In this document: positions 42,904 through 51,393 of the stretch, piece after piece | How the letters are laid out: every line of letters begins with the position of its first letter | Numbering within the stretch: position 1 is the first letter of the stretch | NCBI RefSeq assembly: GCF_006494375.1 | Contig: NZ_VHIZ01000066.1 | Coordinates: 1-64,000, forward strand | DNA: 64,000 bases | Source: Pantoea anthophila | GTDB lineage: Bacteria; Pseudomonadota; Gammaproteobacteria; Enterobacterales; Enterobacteriaceae | Direction of reading: 5' to 3' | Position numbers and translations under genes: made by a program | Notes under the pieces: generated by a model | Databases searched by the model: none | Told to the model about the DNA's origin: nothing | Seen by the model: the letters and a program-made list of their open reading frames with translations, nothing else

Positions 42904-43505
42904 TCCTGCAGGCACTGTCCGATAAAGGCGGCGGCGTGCATCGCGCCCGGACCTGAAATGGTGTGGCCGGTGACCGGTTCAAAGCGCGCGTCGACCGGCA
43001 CCCCGGCGGCTCTGAGTCGTGTCGCGGCCGATTCGCTCTCCTGCCACGGGATCACCTCATCGGCCTGGCCGTGGATCAGCAGCGCGGGCACATGAGCCTG
43101 CGGAGTTAATTGCCCCTCAACGGCCAGACGACCGGAAAAGGCGACCACGCCTGCCAGCGGATAACGGCCCGAGGCGAGCGCGTCCAGCGCCATAATCGAC
43201 CCCTGTGAAAAGCCGACCAGCACCACATCCTGCCAGCGGTCGGCGAAGCCATGCTGCGCAACGATAGCGTTCAGGGTTGCGTCAAACGCGGCGCGCGCTG
43301 CCCGCACCCGGCCTGGCCGATTTTCTGGCGTCACGTCGGTCAGGCTGAACCACTGCCAGCCAAACCCTGCGGCAAAACGTTCAGGCGCATTGGGCGCGGC
43401 AAAAATCACATCCGGCAACAGCGTCGCCCAGTGGTGGCCCAGCGGAGCCAGGTCATCGCCGTTACTCCCCACGCCATGCAGAAAAATCACCAGTGCCTTT
43501 GCCAT
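42900..43505 (-). CDS. Carboxylesterase/phospholipase-type hydrolase (YpfH-like)
   Basis: A 201-residue serine hydrolase of the alpha/beta-hydrolase fold, similar to E. coli YpfH and to bacterial carboxylesterase 2. The nucleophile elbow is GFSQG (near S100), the oxyanion-hole segment FLHGVGSNGDD (near 9-19), the acid in HGQADEVIPW and the histidine in TGHTISG. I start at the second of two adjacent ATGs because AAGGAG is 5 nt from it. It lies 10 nt before the glutathionyl-hydroquinone reductase gene's end, downstream of it on the same strand, suggesting cotranscription. Confidence 0.88.
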   Translation of the reverse strand: MAKALVIFLHGVGSNGDDLAPLGHHWATLLPDVIFAAPNAPERFAAGFGWQWFSLTDVTPENRPGRVRAARAAFDATLNAIVAQHGFADRWQDVVLVGFSQGSIMALDALASGRYPLAGVVAFSGRLAVEGQLTPQAHVPALLIHGQADEVIPWQESESAATRLRAAGVPVDARFEPVTGHTISGPGAMHAAAFIGQCLQD

Positions 43506-43515
43506 CATTGCTCCT

Positions 43516-44457
43516 TTAAAAACCGTATTCGCTCATATCCGGGCCCGCCGGCACGATGCCGTTCGGGTTGAGCGCCTTGATCGAGTAGTAACCCTGTTTG
43601 ATGTGATCGATGTTGACCGTCTCACGCACGCCGGAGACCGACAGCATGCTCTTAAGATAGCGGTTGAGCAGCGTATAGTCGCGTATGCGGCGCAGGTTGC
43701 ATTTGAACAGGCCGTGATAGGCCACGTCAAAGCGGACCAGGGTCACAAACAGGCGAATGTCGGTTTCGGTCAGCCGTTCCCCCAGCAGAAACGTGCGGCC
43801 ATCGCTCAATAGCGCCTCCAGCTCATCCAGCTGGCTGAAGACGTCGTTAAACGCCTGCTGATAGCTGATGGCGGTAGTGGCAAATCCGGCGCGGTAAACC
43901 CCGTTATTCAGGCGCGGATAGAGGCTCTCATTGAGCGCATCAATCTCAGCGCGCAGTGCGGCGGGATAGAGGTCGATGCGGTTATCGGCCAGATCGCCAA
44001 AGCCGCTGTTGAACATGCGCACGATGTCTGCCGACTCGTTGCTGACAATGGTGCCGGTTTTCTTGTCCCACAGCACCGGCACGGTGGCCCGGCCCGTGTA
44101 ATCGGGTGCCACGCGGGTATAGATCTCATGCAGGTACTGCGCGTTATTCAGCGGGTCCTGCTGCGCGCCGGGAAAATCACCGAAGCGCCAGCCCTGAGCA
44201 CCGAGCTGCGGCTCCACCACCGTGACGCCGACGAGCGACTCCAGCCCTTTGAGCCTGCGGGCGATCAGCGCACGTGATGCCCACGGGCAGATCAGCGCCA
44301 CATAGAGATGGTAGCGGTCGGGCTCTGCCGGGAATGGTGTTGAGCCATCGCTGCTGATGAAGTCCCGGAAACCGGATGTCTGGCGGACGAAACCGCCCTG
44401 TTTATCGGTAGCCTGCACCGGATGCCAGTCACTACTCCACTTGCCTTCTACTAACAT
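43516..44457 (-). CDS. yqjG: Glutathionyl-hydroquinone reductase (YqjG/EcfD-type)
   Basis: A 313-residue glutathione transferase of the Xi class, similar to E. coli YqjG, which reduces glutathionyl-hydroquinones to hydroquinones. The catalytic cysteine is C57 in ICPWA, and the N-terminal segment with GGFVRQTSGFRDFIS and DRYHLYVALICPWASRA is typical. I start at ATG 44457 (MLVEGKW), with AGGAG 7 nt upstream; an earlier in-frame start adds 25 residues without support. A LysR gene lies upstream on the same strand. It is probably cotranscribed with the following hydrolase. Confidence 0.88.
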   Translation of the reverse strand: MLVEGKWSSDWHPVQATDKQGGFVRQTSGFRDFISSDGSTPFPAEPDRYHLYVALICPWASRALIARRLKGLESLVGVTVVEPQLGAQGWRFGDFPGAQQDPLNNAQYLHEIYTRVAPDYTGRATVPVLWDKKTGTIVSNESADIVRMFNSGFGDLADNRIDLYPAALRAEIDALNESLYPRLNNGVYRAGFATTAISYQQAFNDVFSQLDELEALLSDGRTFLLGERLTETDIRLFVTLVRFDVAYHGLFKCNLRRIRDYTLLNRYLKSMLSVSGVRETVNIDHIKQGYYSIKALNPNGIVPAGPDMSEYGF

Positions 44458-44556
44458 TGTGCGACTCCTCTGTTGAGATGAGAAGCAGCATAACTGATGA
44501 CTAAAAGGCTGATAATCCGGCCCTGAAGACAATCATTTCTTCCATATTGGAAGAAA

Positions 44557-45456
44557 TCAAACGGGTGGAAAATGAATGAAATGGGTGACCAGGAAGTCGA
44601 TAAGCAGGCGCGCCCGGTGGGGCAGATGGCGGGCGGGCGGATAAACCGCAAACAGACCCAGTGGCGGCGTCTCGAAGTTCTCCAGCAGCCGGACGATATC
44701 ACCGCGTTGCAGCGCAGGGGCCGCGATAAATCCGGGCAGACGCGCGATGCCCAGGCCCGCGATAGCCGCCTGCAGACAGGCTTCGGTGTTGGCGAAGCGC
44801 AGACGGCCCTGCACAGGCACGGTCACGACCTCACCGTCGGAACCGGCAAACGGCCAGTGCCGGGGGTCGCGAAAATTGGTGTCGATAATGCACTGATGCT
44901 GAGCGATCTCCTGCCAGTGCTGCGGGGGGCCGAACTGTTCAAGATAGGCCGGTGAGGCGGCGAAGCGCACATGAACCTCGCCCAGCCTGCGCGCCACCAG
45001 GCTGCTGTCGCTCAGGTTGCCGATGCGGATCGCCATATCAAATCCTTCATCGACAATGTTCACGGCCCGATCTGAAAAGCTGACGTCCAGCTCAATCAGC
45101 GGATAGCGGCGGGCAAAGGCAACCAGCACCTGAGAGAGCACCGCCGTGCCAAAGGAGCCGGGCGCGCTGATTTTCAGCCGGCCGGTCGGCGTCATGGCGC
45201 TTTCGCGCACGCTGGCATCCAGCGTCTCAAACGCGTCGAGCAGGTGTTTGACCCGTTCGTAATAGGCACGCCCGACATCGGTCGGCGACAGGGCGCGGGT
45301 GCTGCGCTTAAACAGCTGCACACCGAGCTGCTGCTCCAGCTTCGATACCAGCTTTGACGCCTGACTGCTGCTGGTGCCGAGACGTAACGCCGCCGCAGAA
45401 AAGCTGCCGGTTTCCAGCACTGTGACAAACATCCGGTCACAATCGAGTCGATCCAT
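44557..45456 (-). CDS. LysR-type transcriptional regulator
   Basis: A 299-residue LysR regulator. The N-terminal helix-turn-helix is FSAAALRLGTSSSQASKLVSKLEQQLG (about 19-45), and the C-terminal domain is the usual periplasmic-binding-like inducer domain. The target is unknown. It lies upstream of yqjG on the same strand and divergent from the DUF482-type gene, either of which may be regulated. AGGA precedes the ATG. Confidence 0.9.
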   Translation of the reverse strand: MDRLDCDRMFVTVLETGSFSAAALRLGTSSSQASKLVSKLEQQLGVQLFKRSTRALSPTDVGRAYYERVKHLLDAFETLDASVRESAMTPTGRLKISAPGSFGTAVLSQVLVAFARRYPLIELDVSFSDRAVNIVDEGFDMAIRIGNLSDSSLVARRLGEVHVRFAASPAYLEQFGPPQHWQEIAQHQCIIDTNFRDPRHWPFAGSDGEVVTVPVQGRLRFANTEACLQAAIAGLGIARLPGFIAAPALQRGDIVRLLENFETPPLGLFAVYPPARHLPHRARLLIDFLVTHFIHFPPV

Positions 45457-45596
45457 GGCGATGTCCTGTGGGATAAAGTCGCAGTATAGAGGCTGTGCTC
45501 AGCGGATGCAGCCTTCACTTTGCGTGCCTTAGCCCTTTCGCTGACGCGCAAAACCTGCTTGACTGCATCTCTGCCCGCCGTTGTCTGGAGTAATTC

Positions 45597-46721
45597 ATGT
45601 CGCTGATTCACCTGAACTCGCTGACGGCGATTCCCGCCGCTGAGTGGGATGCCCTGTTGCCGGATGACCAGCCGTTTCTGCGCCACGCCTTTCTGCTCAC
45701 GTTAGAAGAGAGCGGCAGCGTGCGGCCTGCATCGGGCTGGCAGCCTGATCATCTGCTGTGGCAGGAAAATGGCGTGACCCGCGCCGCGCTGCCGGGCTAC
45801 CGCAAACGCCATTCCCAGGGCGAGTATGTCTTTGATCACGCCTGGGCGGATGCCAGCCAGCGCGCCGGGATTCGCTACTACCCGAAATGGCTGGGGGCGA
45901 TTCCCTTCAGCCCCGTCAGCGGTGCCCGTCTGCTGGGTGATCCCTCTGCCGCCGCACACCTGCTGGCGGCCCTGCCTGAGCACCTGTTGCAGCAGGGCTT
46001 AAGCGGCGCGCATATCAACTTTACCGATGCGCAGGCCAATACCCTGCTGGCTGAGCAGCCCGACTGGCTGTCGCGGCTCGGCTGTCAGTATCACTGGCAC
46101 AACCGGGGCTACCGTGATTTTCAGGATTTCCTCGATACGCTGATGTCGCGCAAGCGCAAACAGCTGCGCAAAGAGCGTGAACAGGTGGCGCAGAGCGGCT
46201 TCGAATTTGACCGCTATCCGGGCCATCAGCTGCGGGAAGATCAGTGGGATTTTGTCTATACCTGTTACGCCAACACCTATGCGGTGCGCGGCCAGCGCCC
46301 CTACCTGACGCGGGATTTCTTCAGCCTGCTGGCGGAGCGGATGCCGCAGAATATTGTGGTGGTGATCGCCCGCTTACAGCAGCAACCGGCGGCGATGGCC
46401 TTTTATCTGCGCGACAGCAACACGCTCTATGGCCGCTACTGGGGCTGTCTGGCGGAGTTTGACCGGCTGCACTTCGAAACCTGTTTCTATCAGGGGATGG
46501 ATCTGGCTCTGGATGAAGGGCTGGCGCGGTTTGATGCGGGTGCGCAGGGTGAGCACAAGCTGGTGCGCGGCTTTGAGCCGCAGATCACCCACTCCTGGCA
46601 CTATCTGCTGCATCCCGGCCTGCGCGATGCCGTCGCCGATTTTCTGCAGCAGGAGCGGGAAGGCGTGCGCGGCTGGGCGGAAGAAGCGCGCGACGCCTTA
46701 CCCTATCGGCGTGGCGATTAA
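45597..46721 (+). CDS. GNAT-fold protein of the DUF482/COG3146 family
   Basis: A 374-residue soluble protein of the DUF482 family, which is related to peptidoglycan-bridge (FemAB/GNAT-like) acyltransferases. Typical segments are DHAWADASQRAGIRYYPKWLGAIPFSPV (about 81-108), SRKRKQLRKEREQV (about 184-197) and GRYWGCLAEFDRLHFETCFYQGMDLAL (about 279-305). The acceptor substrate is not known. GGAG lies 8 nt before the ATG. Its stop overlaps the convergent ABC transporter gene by 4 nt. Confidence 0.85.
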   Translation: MSLIHLNSLTAIPAAEWDALLPDDQPFLRHAFLLTLEESGSVRPASGWQPDHLLWQENGVTRAALPGYRKRHSQGEYVFDHAWADASQRAGIRYYPKWLGAIPFSPVSGARLLGDPSAAAHLLAALPEHLLQQGLSGAHINFTDAQANTLLAEQPDWLSRLGCQYHWHNRGYRDFQDFLDTLMSRKRKQLRKEREQVAQSGFEFDRYPGHQLREDQWDFVYTCYANTYAVRGQRPYLTRDFFSLLAERMPQNIVVVIARLQQQPAAMAFYLRDSNTLYGRYWGCLAEFDRLHFETCFYQGMDLALDEGLARFDAGAQGEHKLVRGFEPQITHSWHYLLHPGLRDAVADFLQQEREGVRGWAEEARDALPYRRGD

Positions 46722-48550
46722 TCGACGCCGACAAACCCCCCGGTCTGATGCTGCCACAGCCGGGCATAGAGGCCGTTTTGCGCCAGCAGTTCCTGATGGC
46801 TGCCCATCTCGGCGATGCCGCCCTTATCCAGCACCACCAGCCGATCCATCTTCGCGATGGTCGACAGGCGGTGCGCGATGGCGATGACGGTTTTACCCTG
46901 CATCAGCGACTCCAGACTCTCCTGAATCGCGGCTTCCACTTCTGAGTCGAGCGCCGAGGTGGCCTCATCCATGATCAGAATCGGGGCATCTTTCAGCAGC
47001 ACGCGGGCGATCGCCACACGCTGACGCTGACCGCCCGACAGCTTCACCCCGCGTTCGCCCACGTGGGCGTCCAGTCCGGTGCGGCCCTGCGGGTCGGAGA
47101 GCAGGGGAATAAACTCGTCGGCGCGGGCGCGGCGGATCGCAAGCTGGAGCGCCTCTTCACTGGCGTCGGGACGGCCATAAAGCAGGTTTTCGCGGATTGA
47201 GCGGTGCAGCAGCGAGGTGTCCTGGGTGATCATGCCAATCTGGCTGCGCAGGCTTTCCTGCGTCACGCTGGCGATATCCTGATCGTCGATCACAATCCGG
47301 CCACCGTTCAGGTCATAGAGCCGCAGCAGCAGGTTGACCAGCGTCGACTTGCCGGCACCCGAGGGACCAATCAGACCAATCTTCTCGCCGGGCTGAATGG
47401 TGAGGTTAAGGTGGTTGATGACCTGACGACCGCCACCATAGTCGAAGCGCACATCTTCATAGCGAATCTGGCCGCGCGTCACCTTCAGCTGCTTCGCCTG
47501 CGGCGCATCCTGCACGCTCAGCGGCTGGGCGATGGTGTTCAGGCCATCCTGCACCATGCCGATATTTTCAAAGATGCCGTTGACGACCCACATGATCCAG
47601 CCGGACATGTTCACCAGGCGGATCACCAGTCCGGTCGCCAGGGCAATCGCCCCGACGCTGATCAGCGACTGGCTCCATAGCCAGAGCGCCAGCCCGGAGG
47701 TGGAGACAATCAGCAGGCCGTTCAGCGCTGACAGCGTCAGATCCATGCTGGTGACCATGCGGCTGGCGTGCTGGGTTTTATCGGTCTGCTCCTGAATGGC
47801 CTCGCGCGCATACTGACGTTCCAGATCGCTGTGGGCGAACAGCTTGATGGTGGCGATATTGGTATAGCCGTCAACGATGGTGCCCATCAGCTTAGAGCGT
47901 GCTTCTGAGGAGACCACCGAACGCGCCTTGACGCGCGGCACAAAGAAACGCAGTGAGGCGCTGTAGGCCACCATCCAGAGGATCAGCGGGATCATCAGCC
48001 GCCAGTCGGCATCGGCAAACAGGATCAGCGAGGTCACGGCGTAGATCAGGACATGCCAGATGGCATCCACCAGCTGCACCGCCGAGTCGCGCAGTGAATT
48101 GCCGGTCTGCATGATGCGCTGGGCGATACGACCGGCAAAATCGTTCTGAAAGAAGTTGAGACTCTGACGCAGCACGTAGTTGTGATGCTGCCAGCGGATC
48201 ATACTGGTCATGCTCGGGCTGATACTCTGGTGCACCAGCATGTCGTGCAGGCCGATAAAGATCGGCCGCAGAATCAGCGCCACCGCCCCCATCCAGAGCA
48301 GCAGCGGCCAGTTATCCCGGAATAGCGTGGCGGGCGTGGCGTGATTGACCATATCAATGAGGCGGCTCAGATAGCCAAACAGCGACACCTCGATCAGCGC
48401 GGAGACCAGGCCTACCAGCAGCAGCGCCGCAAAACTGGGCCAGACCTGGCGCAGATAGTAGAGGTAAAAGGGCCAGACCGTGGAGGGCGGTGAATCGGTC
48501 GGCGCGTCATGAAAAATATTGATAAAACGCTCAAAACGGCGATACAACAT
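46718..48550 (-). CDS. ABC exporter (fused membrane and ATPase domains)
   Basis: A 610-residue half-transporter of the type IV ABC exporter fold. A six-helix membrane domain (about residues 25-330) precedes an ATPase domain with Walker A GPSGAGKST (395-403), signature LSGGQRQRVAIARV and Walker B ILIMDEATSALD. It should work as a homodimer and export a lipid, drug or peptide; the substrate is unknown. No accessory outer-membrane or adaptor gene adjoins. A weak ribosome-binding site precedes the ATG. It is divergent from a GNAT acetyltransferase gene. Confidence 0.92.
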   Translation of the reverse strand: MLYRRFERFINIFHDAPTDSPPSTVWPFYLYYLRQVWPSFAALLLVGLVSALIEVSLFGYLSRLIDMVNHATPATLFRDNWPLLLWMGAVALILRPIFIGLHDMLVHQSISPSMTSMIRWQHHNYVLRQSLNFFQNDFAGRIAQRIMQTGNSLRDSAVQLVDAIWHVLIYAVTSLILFADADWRLMIPLILWMVAYSASLRFFVPRVKARSVVSSEARSKLMGTIVDGYTNIATIKLFAHSDLERQYAREAIQEQTDKTQHASRMVTSMDLTLSALNGLLIVSTSGLALWLWSQSLISVGAIALATGLVIRLVNMSGWIMWVVNGIFENIGMVQDGLNTIAQPLSVQDAPQAKQLKVTRGQIRYEDVRFDYGGGRQVINHLNLTIQPGEKIGLIGPSGAGKSTLVNLLLRLYDLNGGRIVIDDQDIASVTQESLRSQIGMITQDTSLLHRSIRENLLYGRPDASEEALQLAIRRARADEFIPLLSDPQGRTGLDAHVGERGVKLSGGQRQRVAIARVLLKDAPILIMDEATSALDSEVEAAIQESLESLMQGKTVIAIAHRLSTIAKMDRLVVLDKGGIAEMGSHQELLAQNGLYARLWQHQTGGFVGVD

Positions 48551-48622
48551 AGCGAGGCTCTTTTCATCCGGTAAAGAGCTACAGCTTAGTGCATGAACCC
48601 CATCCGGCTAACAGGAGAAAAT

Positions 48623-49123
48623 ATGGAAATTGTCATACGGGCACGGGAACCGCAGGATGCCGCCGCCTATCAGCGGCTTTACAGCCACCCCGATGTTTAC
48701 CCCTGGACACTGCAACTGCCGTTTCCCAGCGTCGCCCTCTGGGAGAAAAAATTCGCCAGGATGGATGCAGAGGGTTTTGTTGCGTTTGTCGCCGAAATCG
48801 ACGGCGTGCTGGCCGGTGAGCTGACGCTGTTCGTCGACAGTAAGCCGCGCACCCGCCACTGCATCAGCTTTGGGCTGGGGGTACATCCTGACTTTGCCGG
48901 ACGCGGCGTCGGTGAGCGTCTGATCCGCACCGCGATGAACTATGCCCGTAACTGGCTGGGCATTACCCGGATGGAGCTGGAGGTGTTTCACGACAACGAA
49001 CGGGCGCTGCGGCTCTACCAGCGGCTGGGCTTTGAACGGGAAGGGATGAAGCGCCAGGCCGCCCTGCGTGACGGGCAGCTGCGCGATGTTGTGATGATGG
49101 CGAAGCTGCTGAACGACGCGTAA
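48623..49123 (+). CDS. GNAT-family N-acetyltransferase (YhhY-like)
   Basis: A 166-residue single-domain acetyltransferase with the acetyl-CoA-binding motif VHPDFAGRGVGERLI (about 89-103) and the conserved ending segments ELEVFHDNERALRLYQRLGFEREG. It resembles E. coli YhhY, which acetylates free amino acids such as phenylalanine and methionine in vitro, and the related Escherichia AaaT. I start at ATG 48623, with AGGAGA upstream. The substrate here is unknown. Confidence 0.88.
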   Translation: MEIVIRAREPQDAAAYQRLYSHPDVYPWTLQLPFPSVALWEKKFARMDAEGFVAFVAEIDGVLAGELTLFVDSKPRTRHCISFGLGVHPDFAGRGVGERLIRTAMNYARNWLGITRMELEVFHDNERALRLYQRLGFEREGMKRQAALRDGQLRDVVMMAKLLNDA

Positions 49124-49158
49124 TAAACGGCGCGGTCACGCGGCCGCGCCAGTCTGCG

Positions 49159-50076
49159 TCACGGGTTCTTCATGCTGTATTGCTGCATATTCTGCTGCGT
49201 GACCAGCTCAAACGGGATCCACTGATGGGACGCTACCTTCTGGCCTTTAATCATCTGCTGCGCCACCTCAACCGATTTTCTGCCCTGACCCACGGCATCC
49301 TGGAAAACCGTGACCGCCAGTTTGCCGCTCGCCAGCGCTTTCAGGCCATCCGGCGTGGCATCAATACCGCCCACCAGAATGGTTTTCTTCGGCTTCGCCT
49401 GCGTGATCGCCATGGTGGCACCAATCGCCATTTCATCGTTGTTGGCGGCGACAATATCGATGTCTTCGCCGTTCGACAGCCAGCTAAGCATTAAATCCAT
49501 TCCCTCGTTGCGCGCATAGTTGGCGGTCTGTTTCAGCACCACTTTCATTCCGGGATACTTTGCGACCACCTGCTCCACATCCCGGGTGCGCTGCAACGCA
49601 CCCGCATCGCTGAGGTTACCGATCATAATGGCGACCCGGCCACGATAGCCGGCCTGTTTTGCCAGCGCCTCCATCTGCAGCGTGCCCGATTCGCTCTCAT
49701 CTGAGCCGACAAATACCACGCCTGGAGGCAGGGTTTTATCGCCCGGCGTGCGGTTAACGTAAACCAGCGGAATGTGAGCCTGCTGCGCCAGGCGGGTCAG
49801 GGCAGGGGTGCTGGCGGAGTCGACCGGATCGACGATAATCGCATCCACTCCGGCGCTGATAAAGCTCTGCACCTGATCGGTCTGACGGCCCACATCGCCG
49901 CGCGCATCTTCAAACTGCGCATCCAGCTTTTGCGCTTTTGCCTCCTTGTCGATCGCCTGGCGGATAAGGGTGAGAAAGTTCTGGTCGAAATAGGCCATTG
50001 ACACGCCAATTTTCTCTGCCAGCGCCGACGTGGAAAGAGCGAGCAGACAGAGAATTGCCCATGCACATTTTTTCAT
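49159..50076 (-). CDS. Periplasmic sugar-binding protein (orphan, type 1)
   Basis: A 305-residue periplasmic-binding protein of the type 1 (ribose/inositol-like) fold. A signal peptide with a hydrophobic core ends at ALA-E (residue 20). Motifs are IGVSMAYFDQNFLTLIRQAIDKEA near the N-terminus, DAIIVDPVDSASTPALTRLAQQAHIPLVYVNR (79-110) and NDEMAIGATMAI. It is close to inositol- and rhizopine-type binding proteins. No ATPase or permease gene adjoins, so it must use components encoded elsewhere or act as a receptor. GGGAG lies 6 nt before the ATG. Confidence 0.88.
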   Translation of the reverse strand: MKKCAWAILCLLALSTSALAEKIGVSMAYFDQNFLTLIRQAIDKEAKAQKLDAQFEDARGDVGRQTDQVQSFISAGVDAIIVDPVDSASTPALTRLAQQAHIPLVYVNRTPGDKTLPPGVVFVGSDESESGTLQMEALAKQAGYRGRVAIMIGNLSDAGALQRTRDVEQVVAKYPGMKVVLKQTANYARNEGMDLMLSWLSNGEDIDIVAANNDEMAIGATMAITQAKPKKTILVGGIDATPDGLKALASGKLAVTVFQDAVGQGRKSVEVAQQMIKGQKVASHQWIPFELVTQQNMQQYSMKNP

Positions 50077-50299
50077 TGCGGACTCCCGAGGTTAACCGGA
50101 TGGAATGGATTTTTCATTTATTCTGAGAATGGACAAATAAGATCATTTGCAGCTTATGAAGGAGAGCCAGCTTTGACAACCGCCTCTTTTCACTCTTGCT
50201 GGCGCCGCCACACTTTGCCGGAAAAGCGTGGCGTTATTGCTGCGCGCACTGCGGCAGAGAGACAGGGTTTTCGCGCTTTTGTGCAGCGCCCTGTCTGAA

Positions 50300-50704
50300 T
50301 TAAGGCAGCAGCAGACTCAACATTCCGGCAGCAACAAAAAATGCCGTCGCGGTAACCCAAAGGTAATAGAAAAAGACCATCCAGGCCTGGAGGTATACAT
50401 CAGGTTCATTGAAGAAAGAGCAGGCAGGATCATCATGGCGCATAAATAAGATTCTTTTTTTATGCGATAGCCTGATAAAAAAGCGTATCACTATAATGGC
50501 ACCAAAAAATCCCGTCATATGATGAAACGAGGCCGGAGCAGGAAAAAGATATTTTTCTTTATATCGTGCTATCAGATAATAATATTCTTCTCTTTTTAAG
50601 AGATAAATAGTTAAAGAAAGCAATATCATTGCACTGCCTGATAATGCAAAAAAAAGTCCCATTTCCGCTATTATTTTATTTGTCATCATAAAATGATTAA
50701 CCAC
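50300..50704 (-). CDS. Small membrane protein, tandem paralog A
   Basis: A 134-residue protein of unknown family with two or three hydrophobic segments (about 12-35, perhaps 62-78, and 108-133) and a basic/aromatic middle (KREEYYYLIARYKEKYLFPAP). It clearly resembles the product of the next gene upstream (50780-51190). The DNA is AT-rich compared with its neighbours. The first possible start is GTG 50704; ATGs at residues 6 and 7 are also possible and lack a ribosome-binding site. Function is unknown. Confidence 0.7.
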   Translation of the reverse strand: MVNHFMMTNKIIAEMGLFFALSGSAMILLSLTIYLLKREEYYYLIARYKEKYLFPAPASFHHMTGFFGAIIVIRFFIRLSHKKRILFMRHDDPACSFFNEPDVYLQAWMVFFYYLWVTATAFFVAAGMLSLLLP

Positions 50705-50779
50705 TTTTCGGGGCCTCTGTCTGCTGTGCCTTCCCCGGCAGGCGCTGCGCAGGGAGTCACGCTGACGCGAGTACGGGCT

Positions 50780-51190
50780 TTAAGGCAAAAGCAGGCCAAA
50801 AACAGCGAACAGGATATAACATGCCGTAGCGGCAAACCACAGCAGCGAATAAAGTTTCATCCAGGAATGAATCTGATGTTTTTTGTCATCAAAAAAGGCA
50901 TAACCGGGGTCGTTAAGGGAAATAAATCGTATTTTCTTTCTTTGGCTTAATTTTATAAAAAATCGTATAAGCGGAAATACGCCGAAAAAGCCCGTCGTGT
51001 AATAAAAGGCGCAGGGGCCAGGCAAGGTATATTTTTCCCGATAAGAGGAAACAAGACCATAATAATCCTGTCTTTTGATCAAAAAAAGAATAAGCGACAG
51101 CACCAGAAGGCAGCAGCCCAGCCCACCAAAAAATAACGCTGTATCAGCCAGTAATATGCCGGTTTTCATCATGTTTATGACCCTTTCCAT
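50780..51190 (-). CDS. Small membrane protein, tandem paralog B
   Basis: A protein of up to 136 residues, clearly a paralog of the gene at 50300-50704. Shared pattern: YYxLxxxYxEKYxxPxPxxFxxxTGFFGxxxxIRFFIxLS, followed by DPxxxFF and a C-terminal hydrophobic helix ending GLLLP. The start may be at residue 7 or 8 (AAGGG about 8 nt upstream). Like its partner it is AT-rich. It lies between the sugar-binding protein gene and the HD-GYP gene, with no assigned role. Confidence 0.7.
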   Translation of the reverse strand: MERVINMMKTGILLADTALFFGGLGCCLLVLSLILFLIKRQDYYGLVSSYREKYTLPGPCAFYYTTGFFGVFPLIRFFIKLSQRKKIRFISLNDPGYAFFDDKKHQIHSWMKLYSLLWFAATACYILFAVFGLLLP

Positions 51191-51393
51191 ATCACCGTTA
51201 AGTCAACGTCCCGGAGCAAATATAAATAATTCTGCCGGGCCAGGCAAAAAACCTGCTGCTTGCGTAAGTAAGCGCAATCGCCTCTCCTCTGACCACTCTC
51301 CTGAACACCGCCGCCGCACAAAACAGCCTGAAGAAAATTTGTCCAGCTGCCGATATCACCTTATCTCCCTCGCTGAGCTTAAGGAGTGATAGC

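Noticed and set aside
50228..50950. Plus-strand frames of 73 and 85 codons opposite the tandem membrane-protein genes
   Set aside because: They are shadows of the minus-strand paralogs, which show conserved protein pattern; the plus-strand products do not.
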